Positions 1 through 11,931 of a stretch of DNA of 64,000 bases are shown piece after piece. Source of the stretch: Lineus longissimus. Taxonomy: Eukaryota; Nemertea; Pilidiophora; Heteronemertea; Lineidae. Location of the stretch: positions 8,930,501-8,994,500 of the forward strand of contig NC_088315.1 of the NCBI RefSeq assembly GCF_910592395.1, read 5' to 3'. Position 1 is the first letter of the stretch. Every line of letters begins with the position of its first letter. Under the pieces are notes generated by a model. The model did no database searches. It saw nothing but the letters and a program-made list of their open reading frames with translations, and was not told where the DNA came from. A program made the position numbers and the translations under genes.

Positions 1-221
1 CTGTGTTATTGCCTGCAGATAATCGTGAATTATGTGCCGAGTAAGGAATTTGGTTGACGATGTGTTGTCTTTGTCCTAAGGTTCTATTTTTACAAGCAGA
101 AGTTCGAAGTTGTTGGTTGTGAAAAATACAACATTTGGGCTAAAGCATCATGAATCAAGCTAATGAACCTATTTGAATGAGTTGTCTTCTTTCAACGAGC
201 AAAAACATGTGCAGTAGTCTT

Positions 222-398
222 AGAACCTCTCTATTAAGGACACCCTCGGGGCTGACAAATGGTGTCCATATTAGCGAGGTGACTTGATTAGAGGGGTCAA
301 ATTTATTGGAAACAACCAATTTGGGATCAAAGCTATTATCCTAAAGAGAGAGGTTTTCCTTAATTATAGAGGTGTCCGCTAAGGGAGGTTCCACTGTA
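222..398. repeat. Small TIR element (AACCTCTCTATTAAGGACACC type)
   Basis: The left end AGAACCTCTCTATTAAGGAC followed by ACC (222-244) is the imperfect inverse of the right end at 371-398 (GGTGTCCGCTAAGGGAGGTT then CCACTGTA). The core is about 130 bp and has no coding potential. A related inverted pair occurs in intron 6 of the APIP gene (18285-18352), so this is a dispersed MITE-like family. Confidence 0.6.
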
Positions 399-825
399 CA
401 TGTAATGTCAATTGACTTGGTAAAGGATGATAGCAGGACTTCCGTTTGAGACCTTACTGAAAGCAGTGGCCTGTACTTCCTTTCCCTCATGTAGTTGTAG
501 GTTGTCAAAACTTGACATGAATCATAAATTTGAGGAATAGAAAATCATTAGATTTTATCACAACTTACGAATTATGATAGTTATTTTGCTAAACGCTGTA
601 TTTGCTCAGGCTTTTGTACTTTTCTCAGTTCTTTTCAACTATTTTTGTTATGTGTGTATTTGACTTGTAATAAATTGCATATATTCAAACTTTTTGTTGT
701 TCATTTGTTAATAATATACACAACGCTGGGCTAGTACCAGCACCGTTTCATCACTGGCATTCAGTTTCAGATCATCCATTGATGAGTTGTTCATCCTCTA
801 GACAATTTGTCTTCAAAATCCAAAA

Positions 826-1245
826 ACTTCACAGCTCCAGTCTTGGCAACAAATAGTCCTTGGAAAGACCACGTGCATTAAGTGGCAAATTGTCCTTGGA
901 GTGCACAACCAAGACTATGAACAAAGTGTCCTTGGGATGTATGTCCCTACCATGCAGATTGTTCCAGGCATGCATACAATTGACACTGGGGATAAATTGT
1001 CCTTTGAATGGATAACCTACGTTGAGGCCATGAGAACAGCCTCTATAAAGGGTAAAATTGTTTTGCTTGGAATGGACGGCCTGTATTGGTGACAAATTGA
1101 ATGTACATCCTACATCTAAGAGCTAAGTGTCCATGACATGTACAACCTACAATCTGGAGAGAGGTTGTCCTGGACGTATATTTGCACTGGCGACAAATGG
1201 AACTTAAAATGTACAACCTATGTGCCGGGACAAAATGTTACCCGT
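826..1245. repeat. Degenerate minisatellite, unit about 55-60 bp
   Basis: Variants of two linked words recur: a 'GACAAATTGTCCTTGGA' word and an 'ATGTACAACCTAC' word. The first appears near 845, 886, 920, 995, 1060, 1090, 1165 and 1190. Spacing is irregular and the units have diverged strongly, so this is an old tandem array. No open frame follows the periodicity. Confidence 0.5.
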
Positions 1246-1753
1246 CACGCCAAATCCCGCCTTGGAGGAGAAATACTTCCTGGAGAAAATCGCCTCCAAG
1301 GTCAGAGTGAGGGCTGAAGAAGAAATTGAGCCAAACAACTGTAGACTTGACAGATGACCATGGATGGACAACCGACCTGGATTGAACAGCACTTCCTGGA
1401 TATTTCTCCAAATAATCACATCAGGTTTCCTATGTTCTTGGTTGGTTTCAACCTTTGCAGTCCATGCTTCTTGCATGGTCTTGTTCGCTCCATACACAGA
1501 AGCTCGATTCCTGATGTTGTGTATTAATGAGAAACTTTATTACCAGTAGGTGGCAGTAGCAGTCCAATAAACAAGAAATTTCCAGCCCATCGTAAAGAAT
1601 CTTTGCATGGAGAACGGCAGACACTAATAGCATGGTAAAAATGCTGCTAGTGCTATTGTTCCTTTAACGCTGATGTTGGTTGTAGCCTTGCTCTTGTTTC
1701 ATTGGCGTTTCTGTGTCTTTCCAGACTCTGACGTCCAAATCCAGATCAAAAGA

Positions 1754-4700
1754 ATGAGAAGAAAGACTATGGAACTAGTCTTCAAAGTAGGGTTCTCACT
1801 GGTCATTGGTCTCTCATTGTTGACCTACTTCCTCATGGAACATCAAATGAAGCAAATGCCAGAGGCAGAGCAGACGGAGTTGGTTCATCAGGTCAAGGCT
1901 GTCGTGGGAAAGGAAATGCCTGCCGAACCGTCCAAGAGTTCAAATAAACTCATAAGGTGAGAGTACGGAGATGCCTATGTCCCCGACTACAATAGTTAGT
2001 GGGAGGTTGGACTCTGGATTCTGAACATGAAGCTGAATGATTCCAAATCAAAGAAGATGCAAGGCCAGTGCCATTTGCACCAAAACTTAACAAAACCCTC
2101 ATTGGCTAAAATTTCATGGGACCAGTTCCAAATTTAGAACTGTTGCATAAAACTATGCTGTAAACTTTTCAAATAATTGAACAGGGCCCGACAAGGCACT
2201 TGCAAGTAAAGTAGCACAACATGGAAGACTATTTTGGAATTCTATGCACCCGATTCATGAAAGTACAAAATGTATTGTTTCTCTTTTTCCCCAGTAATCA
2301 TGATCGTGATAGAATTCACCTTGCCATCGTAGCCTGCGGGGACGACAAGTATCTGGAAGAGTCTTTGGTGGCCCTCAAGTCCGCTGTGATCCTTGCAAGA
2401 AAAGATCTTTATTTCCATATATTTACAGATGATAGATTAAAGCCTTTATTTATTGAGAAGGTATGTCGTCACTTTTAAAAAGACTTGTGTCGGTCGAGGT
2501 GATCCTTTTATTAATTAGTTGAAGCAAAACTTTGGTCGATTTCTCATCACTGACAATGGCCCAATTCCAGCTCCAATTTCCGAGAAATAAAGCAGACGTG
2601 AAACACATTACAAGCGAAATCAACTTAAGCCACCAAGCACTTCGAGTACGTCGGCCTTGTTGACAGTGAAACAGAGAAGTATTGTTTTGACAAGTTATAC
2701 CACAAATTACAGATTTTGTACCTGAAATCAATTATAGATTAATCCATACTTGCTGAAATGCATCATTGACCTGCCTCAAGCATCAGAGATCCTGCTTTCT
2801 GAAGGTAAATGAAAGATGTCTTCATTTTCAGATTGACACCTGGCCATCTCGTTTTCGCTCCAAAGTTAAGCTGACGTTATACCCGATTACCTACCCCAGT
2901 TATGTCAATTATGACGAATGGAAACGAATATTCAAAATGTGTGCAACACAAAGAATATTTTTACCAGTGAGTAACAACTCCTCCCCCACACTAAAAATTA
3001 GAAAGGGCATTGTAGTCCCATTGGTTGTTGTGTTGATGATGGTGGAGCCACTATCCACCATTCTGAACCTTATCCTGGTTGGGGTAAACCCTTATCCTGG
3101 TTATGGTAAACCCTTATCCTGGTTGGGATAACTTCAATTTTGTATTGGTTTCTAAGTCACCGGTATGCACCATTTTCAACTCCCACTCCGACTTCAAGTT
3201 TGAGAGAGAATTATTAAGCAACAAGTTCGATTTGATTGAAAATTGGTGCCTAACTGTTGTTGCACATAAGAACGTTCATCCCACCTTGGAGAAGGAAAAC
3301 TCCCCGGAGAATGACACCTTCAAGTGCAGAGCAAACGCTAAACAAGTAGCCCTGTACAATTACCCCGGTGGCTATTTTGAAAAAAACATTTCACAGGCAA
3401 CTGGAGTAAACTTATATGTCGGGCCAACCTAAACGTCCGCTTCTTTGAAAATTGCCCGAAATTATTTCGTGAGTCATGTATTAGTGTCCTGCTACTTAAA
3501 AATGAGTTCAAACTGATATTTTTCTTTTCAGGATATCCTGCCAAACATCGATTCTGTGATATACATCGACACGGACGTCCTCTTCATGCGGCCAATAGAC
3601 GACCTCTGGGATCATTTCACCAAGTTCAACACGACTCAAATAGCAGCGCTGGCTCCCGAGTCAGAGGACAAGGCGACGGGATGGTACAATAGATTTGCGA
3701 GGCATCCGTATTATGGACCTCTTGGTAGGTTGGAAGTGCCTTAGGTAGGATGCCCTTTGACTGCTTCCAGATTTTGCACCGATCAAAGCGGTTTTGGTCA
3801 CTGGTACCTACCCATAACCGCTGAATTCAAAACGATGCCTCGTTGGTGCACAGTGCATACATTTTGAAGTGCAGTTCATTCTAAACCCAGGTGTTATAGT
3901 ATTGTAAACACGAGTAAGGCCTAAACTTGTCCATTGCCAAAAATAGCTCCCTTATTGGACTTTGTGGTAAATGTTTCTAGTGCATCTTGCAGGTGTAAAC
4001 TCTGGTGTCATGTTGATGAATCTCACTGGGATGCGTGCCATGGGATGGGTGGAGAAAATGGTCGCCCATTTCCGCGAATACAAGTTAATGATTACGTGGG
4101 GTGACCAAGACCTGATTAATATACTCTTCCATTATCACCCAGGTGAGTAGAAGAAGCTTGGCTGCAGAATGCCTGGCAAATGCTTCAGTAAGCAAAGGGG
4201 TTTGGGTTGAGGTTAAAGAGTAAGTAGATGAGAGTCACAGTGCTTTTCATTACTGTAGTCACAGCAAGCATTTAAAACGACCCAGAAATTCCTGAGCAGA
4301 TATCAGGTTGTATATGACTTCTATGGGCCCATTTACGTTTGGCTGGCCATTCCCGCCAAAAAACTGCACTGGTCCATGGAGGCCGCCATTTATATCGTGT
4401 GATGTTGCAAAATTGTATGTCACGTCATATCGAGCTAAAATGCAGGCCAAAACCTAGGTGTCTCGCTGAGCTCCATCTGTGCCAAAACTGATGTGGCCAA
4501 AATGTTAAATATTATGGCATGTGTACAAGCACATCCTTGTATCAAAACATGGGTGGCAAGGGGTGTTTTTTCAGTTAGCACGGCATGTGCTATGGATGGC
4601 AAATAGATCAGCATCTTTCAGTCAAGCCCCGCAATAGGACCAGGACCAGGACAAACTTTGAGGTTGAGGTTAAAGAGTAAGTAGATGAGAGTCACAGTGC

Positions 4701-6370
4701 TTTTCATTACTGTAGTCACAGCAAGCATTTAAAACGACCCAGAAATTCCTGAGCAGATATCAGGTTGTATATGACTTCTATGGGCCCATTTACGTTTGGC
4801 TGGCCATTCCCGCCAAAAAACTGCACTGGTCCATGGAGGCCGCCATTTATATCGTGTGATGTTGCAAAATTGTATGTCACGTCATATCGAGCTAAAATGC
4901 AGGCCAAAACCTAGGTGTCTCGCTGAGCTCCATCTGTGCCAAAACTGATGTGGCCAAAATGTTAAATATTATGGCATGTGTACAAGCACATCCTTGTATC
5001 AAAATATGGGTGGCAAGGGGTGTTTTTTCAGTTAGCACGGCATGTGCTATGGATGGCAAATAGATCAGCATCTTTCAGTCAAGCCCCGCTATAGTACCAG
5101 GACAAACATGTACTTCAAAAGGCCCCTTATTTTCAACTCTCTATTTATACTGAAATACCAAACTAGTAATATTTTTCCCCAAACTCAAGTTTATGCATCA
5201 GTACCAGTATAAAGGATTTTATATATGAGTGTACACCAGCAATTGGGGGTGGGGATGAAAATTATGCCAGCAAAGAGAGGGGTGGAAATTTGATATTGTT
5301 GTTCTCGGAGGGGTCTATCAAAAACTCAAGGTACGAAGATGCTCTACACATTTAATTGAGAGTGGCCCCCCTCTTGAGTCATTGACACCAAGGTGTTTCA
5401 GAATTCACCTTTACAGCATGAACAATTTCTAGATTTGCCAGCTAGTTTAGAGGTGGACTGACTCTTTCATATCTGTTGCTTTTCAGATAAATTGTATATC
5501 TTTCCGTGTGAGTGGAACTACCGAACAGACCACTGTATGTATATGAGTGTCTGTCGAAGTGCGGAGAAGACCGGGGTTATGATGCTCCATGGGAGTCGAG
5601 CAGCATTTCAGAACGACAAACAGCTGGCATTTAAAGCTGTTTATCAATCATTTAGAGATGTAAGTACATAACCGCGAGGTATAAGTTGGCATTGCAGTGA
5701 CGTCAGTGAGTATCAATTGGGTGTTAAAGAGCGGAGTGACGTCTAACTGTATACCTTTCTCTGTGTCCTGCTGATTTGTGTGGGATTGTGGACAGCAGAT
5801 CAGGCATTAGCGTTTCTCTCCAGTCTGAAACAAAAGTTTCTTCCATGAGTCTGGTGTTGTAGAACACCAATAAATAATGAACACTAGACTGAAAGGAACA
5901 ATGATGAATTCATCTTTTGATTTGCTAACTGGAGCTCAAAGTTTTGGTTTGCATTTATTTAAGCCTGGGGAATGAAAATCCTAAACTAGACCAGTAGGCC
6001 TCGCCACAAAAAATGGCAGGAAACACGTGGCAATGCTTTACAACACATGTAGGCCGTACTGTATTGCCATATATCCCAAGAAAAATCAACTACCGGCCAC
6101 AATGTAAGCTATATAGTAAGGGTGTGTATGTATTGTCCGCTAGCAGTCGATTGATTGCCAGTTAAAGGGTTAACTTCGTCTTTGTGCTTTCAGCACCCAT
6201 TTGATGCAGACCTTGAAAAACTTCTCGTGGCCATGGAAGTGAATCTGGAGTCGTCAAAGGGAACCCCTTGCCACAAGATCTCGCACATATTCTACAAGAA
6301 ATTCCAAGAATACGTCACGGCAGGTCCGCCAATCCAAGAGCCAGTCGTAGAGAAAAAAAAAGAGAAATAG
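1754..6370 (+). CDS. GXYLT1: Glucoside xylosyltransferase (GT8), 7 exons
   Basis: Exons: 1754-1956, 2295-2460, 2832-2966, 3532-3724, 3993-4142, 5487-5659, 6194-6370. All introns are GT..AG and all phases close, giving 398 aa. It matches the GXYLT1/2 family, type II Golgi enzymes that add alpha-1,3-xylose to O-glucose on Notch EGF repeats. Visible features: start MRRKT with a signal anchor at about residues 7-27; IVACGDDKY at the nucleotide-sugar site; the metal-binding DTD at 181-183 within [11 protein letters not shown] at 235-237; WGDQD at 268-272; LHGSR at 316-320. The start at 1754 is preferred because family members begin MRR plus a membrane segment; an upstream ATG at 1673 lies before a likely acceptor. 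Human GXYLT1 is about 440 aa, so this form is slightly short. Which paralogue (1 or 2) it matches cannot be told here. Confidence 0.93.
4205..5107. repeat. 457 bp tandem duplication in GXYLT intron 5
   Basis: Copy 1 spans 4205-4661 and copy 2 spans 4662-5107, with an exact 457 bp offset and only a few substitutions (for example AAAACATGGG against AAAATATGGG). Each copy starts GGTTGAGGTTAAAGAG and ends near CAAGCCCCGC followed by ACCAGGACAAAC. The near identity implies a recent event. The duplicated DNA is intronic and shows no splice sites of its own. Confidence 0.9.
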
Positions 6371-7616
6371 TGGTGATATTTTCGGTTGTTATCACGGGAT
6401 GTGAGAGTTGCTCTTCTTACATACGGTATTTTTTTGGAAAAAATGATCCGTCCCGACTAATATGTCTTCCTCGAGATGCCTACCCGGTAATGATAAACTC
6501 GGGAAAAGAGCATAAAAAAGATCTGTGAAAAATTATTTTCTCGTGAACATGCCCGTCCTGATTCTATAATGTATTTCCAGTTTAATAGTCGAATACTCGA
6601 GGCCAAATTGTTTCTCAAAGTATCCAGCCATGTTCCATGTTAGCTGTTGATGAAATTGGTAGAGCAAAAACCCGAATTCTATAGTATTATCGCAGGCATC
6701 TACATACAGATGGGCTAAATCAGAACTTACACCAGTTTTCCACACCATTGCATTTTCCTTCTATAAAGGTGCTTGCTCCACCTAATGTCCAAGGAAATTG
6801 CAAATTTCCAATACTTGCATTTTCCTGAAGATTGCAAAAGGGTTTCGTGGTATGAATCATATGAGATGAAAGTTTTCGCTTGTTGTTATAGATTATTTTA
6901 TACAACTACCAGAGTAGTTCATTGTTGTTACAGCTAGCCTCAGGGCTCATGGTATTTCATGGAAAAAGCTTCTACAAAATATTCGATGACTTTACCAATT
7001 TTCAAAATACTTCCAAAATTTAATGGTTATTGTGCAATAGAGTTGAAATTTTTGCACTTTTCAAGTTAGCATTTGATAGTACATTCGTGAAAACAATGAA
7101 AAAAGAAAATGCTCTTGAAAATTTCAGTTTACTGTATTTGTTGGCTATCGTATATGAAATGTATAGATATGCAACTGATTTTGTACTCATATTGGCCAAT
7201 CTGAATTTATTCCTTTGTGTTTTCAGTGGATCTCGATACCCTAATTTTTAGGGGGACTTGAGGTAGGTGCTATGGGGTCAGATTGGTAGTCTTCAGTTGA
7301 CTAGTATGCATAGTTAAGGGGCTGGGTTATTTTGGATTTGGCAATAATTATGTTCCTAGTACAAGCGTGGATAGGTTTGATATACTGTGAGATAGGAGAG
7401 GCCCCTATCAGCGACTATGTGTGACTTAATCTGACCTACCTGGCACCTGCCTAGTTTACCTATCAATCAAAATGAGGGTGTTTATGGTGCCAGTATCCAC
7501 TAAAGTGATCAGTGACACTTAACATTATACGGAGCAAAGAGATAGGTTTCAAGTGACCCACCAATACAGCTTTAACTGGAACAAATAGTTATCAGGGTTA
7601 CAACGGCACTATTTGC
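6371..7616. other. GXYLT 3' flank, no gene recognised
   Basis: AT-rich DNA following the GXYLT stop codon, presumably including its 3' untranslated region. I found no clear AATAAA close to the stop. Open frames here are short and low in complexity. Nothing else is recognisable. Confidence 0.4.
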
Positions 7617-7808
7617 CATTTTGATTCGAATGTAGGTAAAATAGGTACAGGTAAATTAGGTACGGGTAAAACAGGTATGGTAAAATAGGTACGAGGTAAA
7701 ATAGGTACAGGTAAAGTAGGTACAGGTAAATTAGGTATGGGTAAATTAGGTATGGGTAAAATAGGTGCTAGGTAAAATAGATACTGGGTAAAATAGGTAC
7801 ACAAAAAA
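7617..7808. repeat. GGTAAAATAGGTAC minisatellite, plus orientation
   Basis: About 12 copies of a 14-15 bp unit, GGTAAAATAGGTACA with variants (AAATTAGG, AAACAGG, TATGG). It ends in GGTACACAAAAAA, immediately next to a large composite repeat element. The same array occurs in opposite orientation at 11848-11931. Confidence 0.85.
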
Positions 7809-10053
7809 TGAAACGGCCAGGGGCCATTGTGCTCACCGTATACATCTTTTAGTAGGCAGGATCATGCTTAGTTTAGAGGTGAATATGGTGAACACAATCA
7901 GGCATGAAGACTTTTTTTAGATGTGTATTGATGTCAAGTAATAAGACAGGGCAGTATATATAAGTTTATGATCCAACCAATAATTGTCTATGACATCAAC
8001 AAGATCAATATCGTGTGATTGCTAAGAGTCCCTGCAATAAAAAATTCATCGAAAAAAAGTCATTAATAAGCAAGATATTGCATGTCCTACTTTTTCAGTT
8101 TTGACCCCCTGGTGGCCAAATCAAGAATCAGATGAGGCCAAAATTCGGTGTCAGAGATTATCTGATGTAGGGGGTTACATGTACCAACTTTCAAGTTCAT
8201 AGCTTCAGCAGTTAAGAAACGTGCCATAGTTACACTCTAATGGCCAATTTACGCCATTTGACCTCTGTGACCTAGAAAAGGAGGTCAAATCCAAAAATCG
8301 TAGGACATGTGGTGTATCCTTGCTAGAAGTCCCTGCCATAAAAGTTTTATCGAAAACAATTCACTCAAATAAGCAAGATATTGCACTTCTTCCTTTTTCC
8401 ATTATGGCCCCCTGGTGGCCGAATAAAGAATCAGATCAGGCCAAAATTCGGCATCAAAGGTTATCTGATGTAGGGGGTTATATGCACCAAGTTTCAAGTT
8501 CATAGCTTTACTGGTTAAGAAACGTGCCATAGTTTACACTCCAACGGCCAATTTACCCCATATGACCTCTGTGACTTTGAAAAGTAGGTCAAATTGAAAA
8601 CCCATAAGACATGTGATGTATTCTTCCTAAGAGTACCTACCATAAAAATTTTATCGAAAACAAGTCACTTATAAGCGATATATCACACTTTTTAGATATC
8701 CACTTTTGGCCCCCTGGTGGCAAAGTTGAGAATCAGATCAAACTGAAATTCAGCACCAGAGGCTATGTGATATAGGGGGTTATATGTACCAAGTTTCAAG
8801 TTCATAGCTTTAGTGGTTAAGAAACGTGCTATAGTTTACACTCTAACGGCCAATTTACGCCATATGACCTCTGTGAACTTGAAAAGTAGGTCAAATTAAA
8901 AACCCGTATGATATAAGATGTATATTTGCTATGAGTACCTACAACACAAGTTTCATCGAAAACAAGTCACTAATAAGCGAGATATCACACTTTTTAGATA
9001 TCGACATTTGGCCCCCTGGTGGCCAAGTTGAGAATCAGATCGGACCGAAATTTAGTGTCAGAGGTCACCTGACCTAGTGGGTGCTGTGTACAAAGTTTTA
9101 AGTTCATAGCCCTAGCGGTTAAGAAACGTGCCACTGTTTTTTAAATAGGATACGACGACGGACGACGGACACTGCGGTATTACATAAGACTCCCCTACGG
9201 TGAGCCAAAAATCAAGAAAATGTAAGATACAAGTCAGAAAAGACAAAAGGGAAAAGATAAAAAATAATAAAATAAAAAAATATTTTTGGCCGTCCCTGAC
9301 CGGGGTTTGAACTCACGACCTTTGGATTGCCACAACACGAAAAACACAAAACATGCAATTTCGGCCATATCTGTGTCTGCGTTGTGACCTCTGTGACCTC
9401 GACAAGTAGGTCAAATTAACAACCCATATGATATATGATGTATCCTTGCTAGGAGTACCTACCACAAAAGTTTTATCGAAAACAAGTCATCAATAAGCGA
9501 GATATCACACTTTTTAGATATCCACATTCGACCCCCTGGTGGCCAAATTGAGAATCAGATCGGACCGATATTCAGCACAAGAGGTTATCTGATATAGGGG
9601 GTTATATGTACCAAGTTTCAAGTTCATAGCTGTGGCGGTTGAGAAACGTGCCATAGTTACACTGAAACAGCCAATTTACGCCATTTGACCTCTGTGACCT
9701 TGAAAAGTAGGTCAAATTAAAAACCCGTATGATATATGATGTATCCTTGCTATGAGTACCTACCACAAAAATTTCATTCCAAACAAGTCATTAATAAGCG
9801 AGATATCACACTTTTTAGATATCTACATTCGGCCCCCTGGTGGCCAAATTAAGAATCAGATCGGATCGAAATTTAGTGTCACAGGTCATCTGACCAAGGG
9901 AGTCCTGTGTACAAAGTTACAAGTTCATAGGCTTAGCGGTTAAGAAACGTGCCACTGTTTTTGAAACAGGATACGACGACGACGACGGACGACGACAGAC
10001 GACGACGGACGACGGACACTGCGGTATTGTAAAGACTCCCCTACGGTGAGCCA
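7809..10053 (-). mobile_element. Composite pearl/Helentron-like element, minus orientation
   Basis: In plus orientation it starts TGAAACGGCCAGGGGCCATT then GTGCTCACC, and ends CCTACGGTGAGCCA. It contains tandem core monomers whose GCCCCCTGGTGG word recurs near 8106, 8408, 8711, 9012, 9532 and 9833 (301-303 bp spacing except across 9208-9388). A (GACGACGGAC)n microsatellite follows, then the subterminal inverted repeat GGTGAGC. That order (hairpin end, core tandem repeats, microsatellite, subTIR) is the architecture known for pearl and HINE elements. A second copy of its own microsatellite plus end lies internally at 9136-9207, so the element is a fused dimer. The inverted minisatellite at 11848 preserves the empty site, showing that the whole 2.2 kb entered as one unit. 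No ORF. Confidence 0.72.
9270..9360 (-). repeat. Possible tRNA-derived SINE fragment
   Basis: On the minus strand a B-box-like word GAGTTCAAACCCCGG lies in a 5-bp stem-like context, inside the stretch (9208-9388) that separates the two halves of the composite element. No convincing A box or complete cloverleaf can be drawn. It may be the head of a decayed SINE; this is weak evidence. Confidence 0.25.
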
Positions 10054-10065
10054 AAAAGAGAAACT

Positions 10066-11134
10066 AGGTAATATAATTTATTATTTTAATAATTTATTAT
10101 TTTTATAGCGCCACTTAAAAATTAATTGCCAGTAGCGCTTTACAAAAGTGCATTCATACAGTAATAATAGGAAAGACATTTAAAACATGGTTAAAACAAT
10201 TACAGGACAGTTTAAAACATAGTTAAAACAATCAGTGATAAAAGGCTTCCTTAAACAAATATGTCTTGATGCATTGTTTAAAACTTTTAAAACATACAAT
10301 CTGCCTAAGATGTGTGGGCAATGCATTCCAAAGCCGCGGAGCACAGACCCCAAAAGCTCTATCACCAGCAGTGACTTTTTTGGAACGTTTCCACACCAGG
10401 GCAGGAGCCGAGTGAGCTCTGGTTCCCTGCCTAAGACGCTGGAGTGGAAGCTGAAGATAGTTGGGGCCGGTGCCCTGCACGGCTTTGAAAGCGAAGGTTA
10501 AAATTTTGAACTTAATACGTTGTTGAACGGGGAGCCAATGAAGGTCATATAAAACAGGCGTGATGTGATCATATTTTCTAGTACCCGTCAAGAGTCTGGC
10601 TGCTTGGTTTTGAAGTTTCTGGAGGCGGTTAATTTCACAGAGAGGGAGACCATAGTACAATGAGTTACCAAAATCGAGTCTAGATGTAATAAAAGCATGT
10701 ACAAGATTACCTAAAAGGTCTTCAGGTAGATATTTCTTGACTGACGCAATCTTGCGCAGGTAAAAGAACCCGGACGAAACAACCTGTGATATTTGTTTGT
10801 GAAAAGTAAGGTTATTGTCAAAAAGCACCCCGAGATTGCGCGCCGACTCGCTTGAACGAATTTCTGCATCACCGATTTTAAGACAGACATCACTGAACAG
10901 TAACTTGTCATTTTGATAAGGAGAACGAAGCAGTAAAAACTCTGTTTTTAAGTCGTTTAGTTTGAGCTTATTCTCCATCATCCAAAGGCGCACATCGCTT
11001 AGACAGTGTTCAATTTTAGTGATCACTTGGGCTAGTGAGGTAGAGTCATAAAAGCTGAACGCGTGCCAGCTCTGTGTGTCGTCAGCGTAAAAATGGCCGC
11101 TAATATCGTGATTGTAATATAAAGGTATGATCAT
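10066..11134 (-). mobile_element. 5'-truncated CR1/L2-like non-LTR retrotransposon (RT C-terminus)
   Basis: The minus-strand frame 11134-10232 encodes 300 aa without a stop. It carries the reverse-transcriptase catalytic motif FYADDTQ near its start, then the usual thumb region (LKLNDLKTEF, NLGVLFDNNLTF, SRLDFGNSLYYGLP, LQKLQNQAARLLTG, LHWLPVQQRI) and the C-terminal block DRAFGVCAPRLWNALP. This is the standard end of CR1/L2/Rex-type RT. The endonuclease and the N-terminal RT fingers are missing, as expected for incomplete target-primed reverse transcription. The AT-rich 3' tail runs to about 10066 and abuts the minisatellite remnant. The reading frame is intact, so the copy is fairly young. 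Confidence 0.85.
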
Positions 11135-11847
11135 ATATTTTTATCATGATTCTTTTATTTCTGATTTTATTATTGCTTATTGAAAGAGTTCTCTTAATGA
11201 TTACTTTTTACTTTTTATGGGAAAAAAATCATGCACTTTAGATAAGTTTAAGTAAGTTCAATAGATTAATGCATTTTCATTTAACTGTGCCAAGTTTGTG
11301 CTGTAACTCAGAGGTCGTCATTTGTGTAAAAATAAATACATGCAGTTTCATTAAACTATATTTTGCCTTCGTTTTTACCACTTGTCGTTGTCACCAAAAA
11401 ACTCTCAATTCAACATATAAAAAAACCCAGGAACCCAACCCCAGACTTGAAACCTAAGAAGCCATATGATCATTAAAGAAGAACTTTTCCCCTCTGTTAT
11501 TTTTGATGAGACACAGAAAATATCGAGGCCATACCAAGCTGTTGGAAACCATACAAAAGCAGAAAGAAGCAGGTGCACTCTTGCTGTTCTACCAGACAAA
11601 TCTATTTTTCTAACAACAATCAATCATAGTTACTTAGCAACAGTTAATCATAATTAGTATTAGTTGGTAGTGATATCACCACCAGAAAAAAACAACAATC
11701 ACTAGAGAATTATTTCAATAACAAGCATTAATTAGCACTCAAAGTAATTGATTAAAACAAAATTATCATAAAGTGAACCCTTTCAATAGCATTGAAGAAG
11801 TGAAAAATTTAAAAAATCAGCAAAACTCTGATAAAATTTTGTGATTG
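11135..11847. other. Non-coding AT-rich stretch
   Basis: Nothing recognisable as gene or repeat. Short open frames are present on both strands without family resemblance. Confidence 0.4.
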
Positions 11848-11931
11848 TACCTATTTTACCTAGTTTCTCTTTTTTGTGTACCTATTTTACCTGTACCTAT
11901 TTTACCCGTACCTATTTTACTGGATACCTTT
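11848..11931. repeat. GTACCTATTTTACC minisatellite, inverted copy
   Basis: Reverse complement of the array at 7617-7808. It includes the junction word CTAGTTTCTCTTTTTTGTGT, which is the uninterrupted version of the sequence split by the element at 7809-10053. It therefore serves as an empty-site reference. Confidence 0.85.

Larger units (their letters stand above)
1..1753. other. 5' flank of GXYLT, no gene recognised
   Basis: I see no convincing exon before the first GXYLT exon. The stretch holds a small terminal-inverted-repeat element (222-398) and a degenerate minisatellite (826-1245), listed separately. Short open frames inside the minisatellite follow its repeat pattern and do not look like protein. 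A pyrimidine tract ending in AG at 1716-1725 could be a splice acceptor just before the first coding exon, so a 5' untranslated exon may lie further upstream. Confidence 0.5.

Noticed and set aside
901-1092. 63-codon open frame upstream of GXYLT
   Set aside because: It lies inside the degenerate minisatellite and the frame does not follow the repeat unit.
4259-4907. Two identical 63-aa minus-strand frames
   Set aside because: Identical only because of the 457-bp duplication; no start context or family resemblance.
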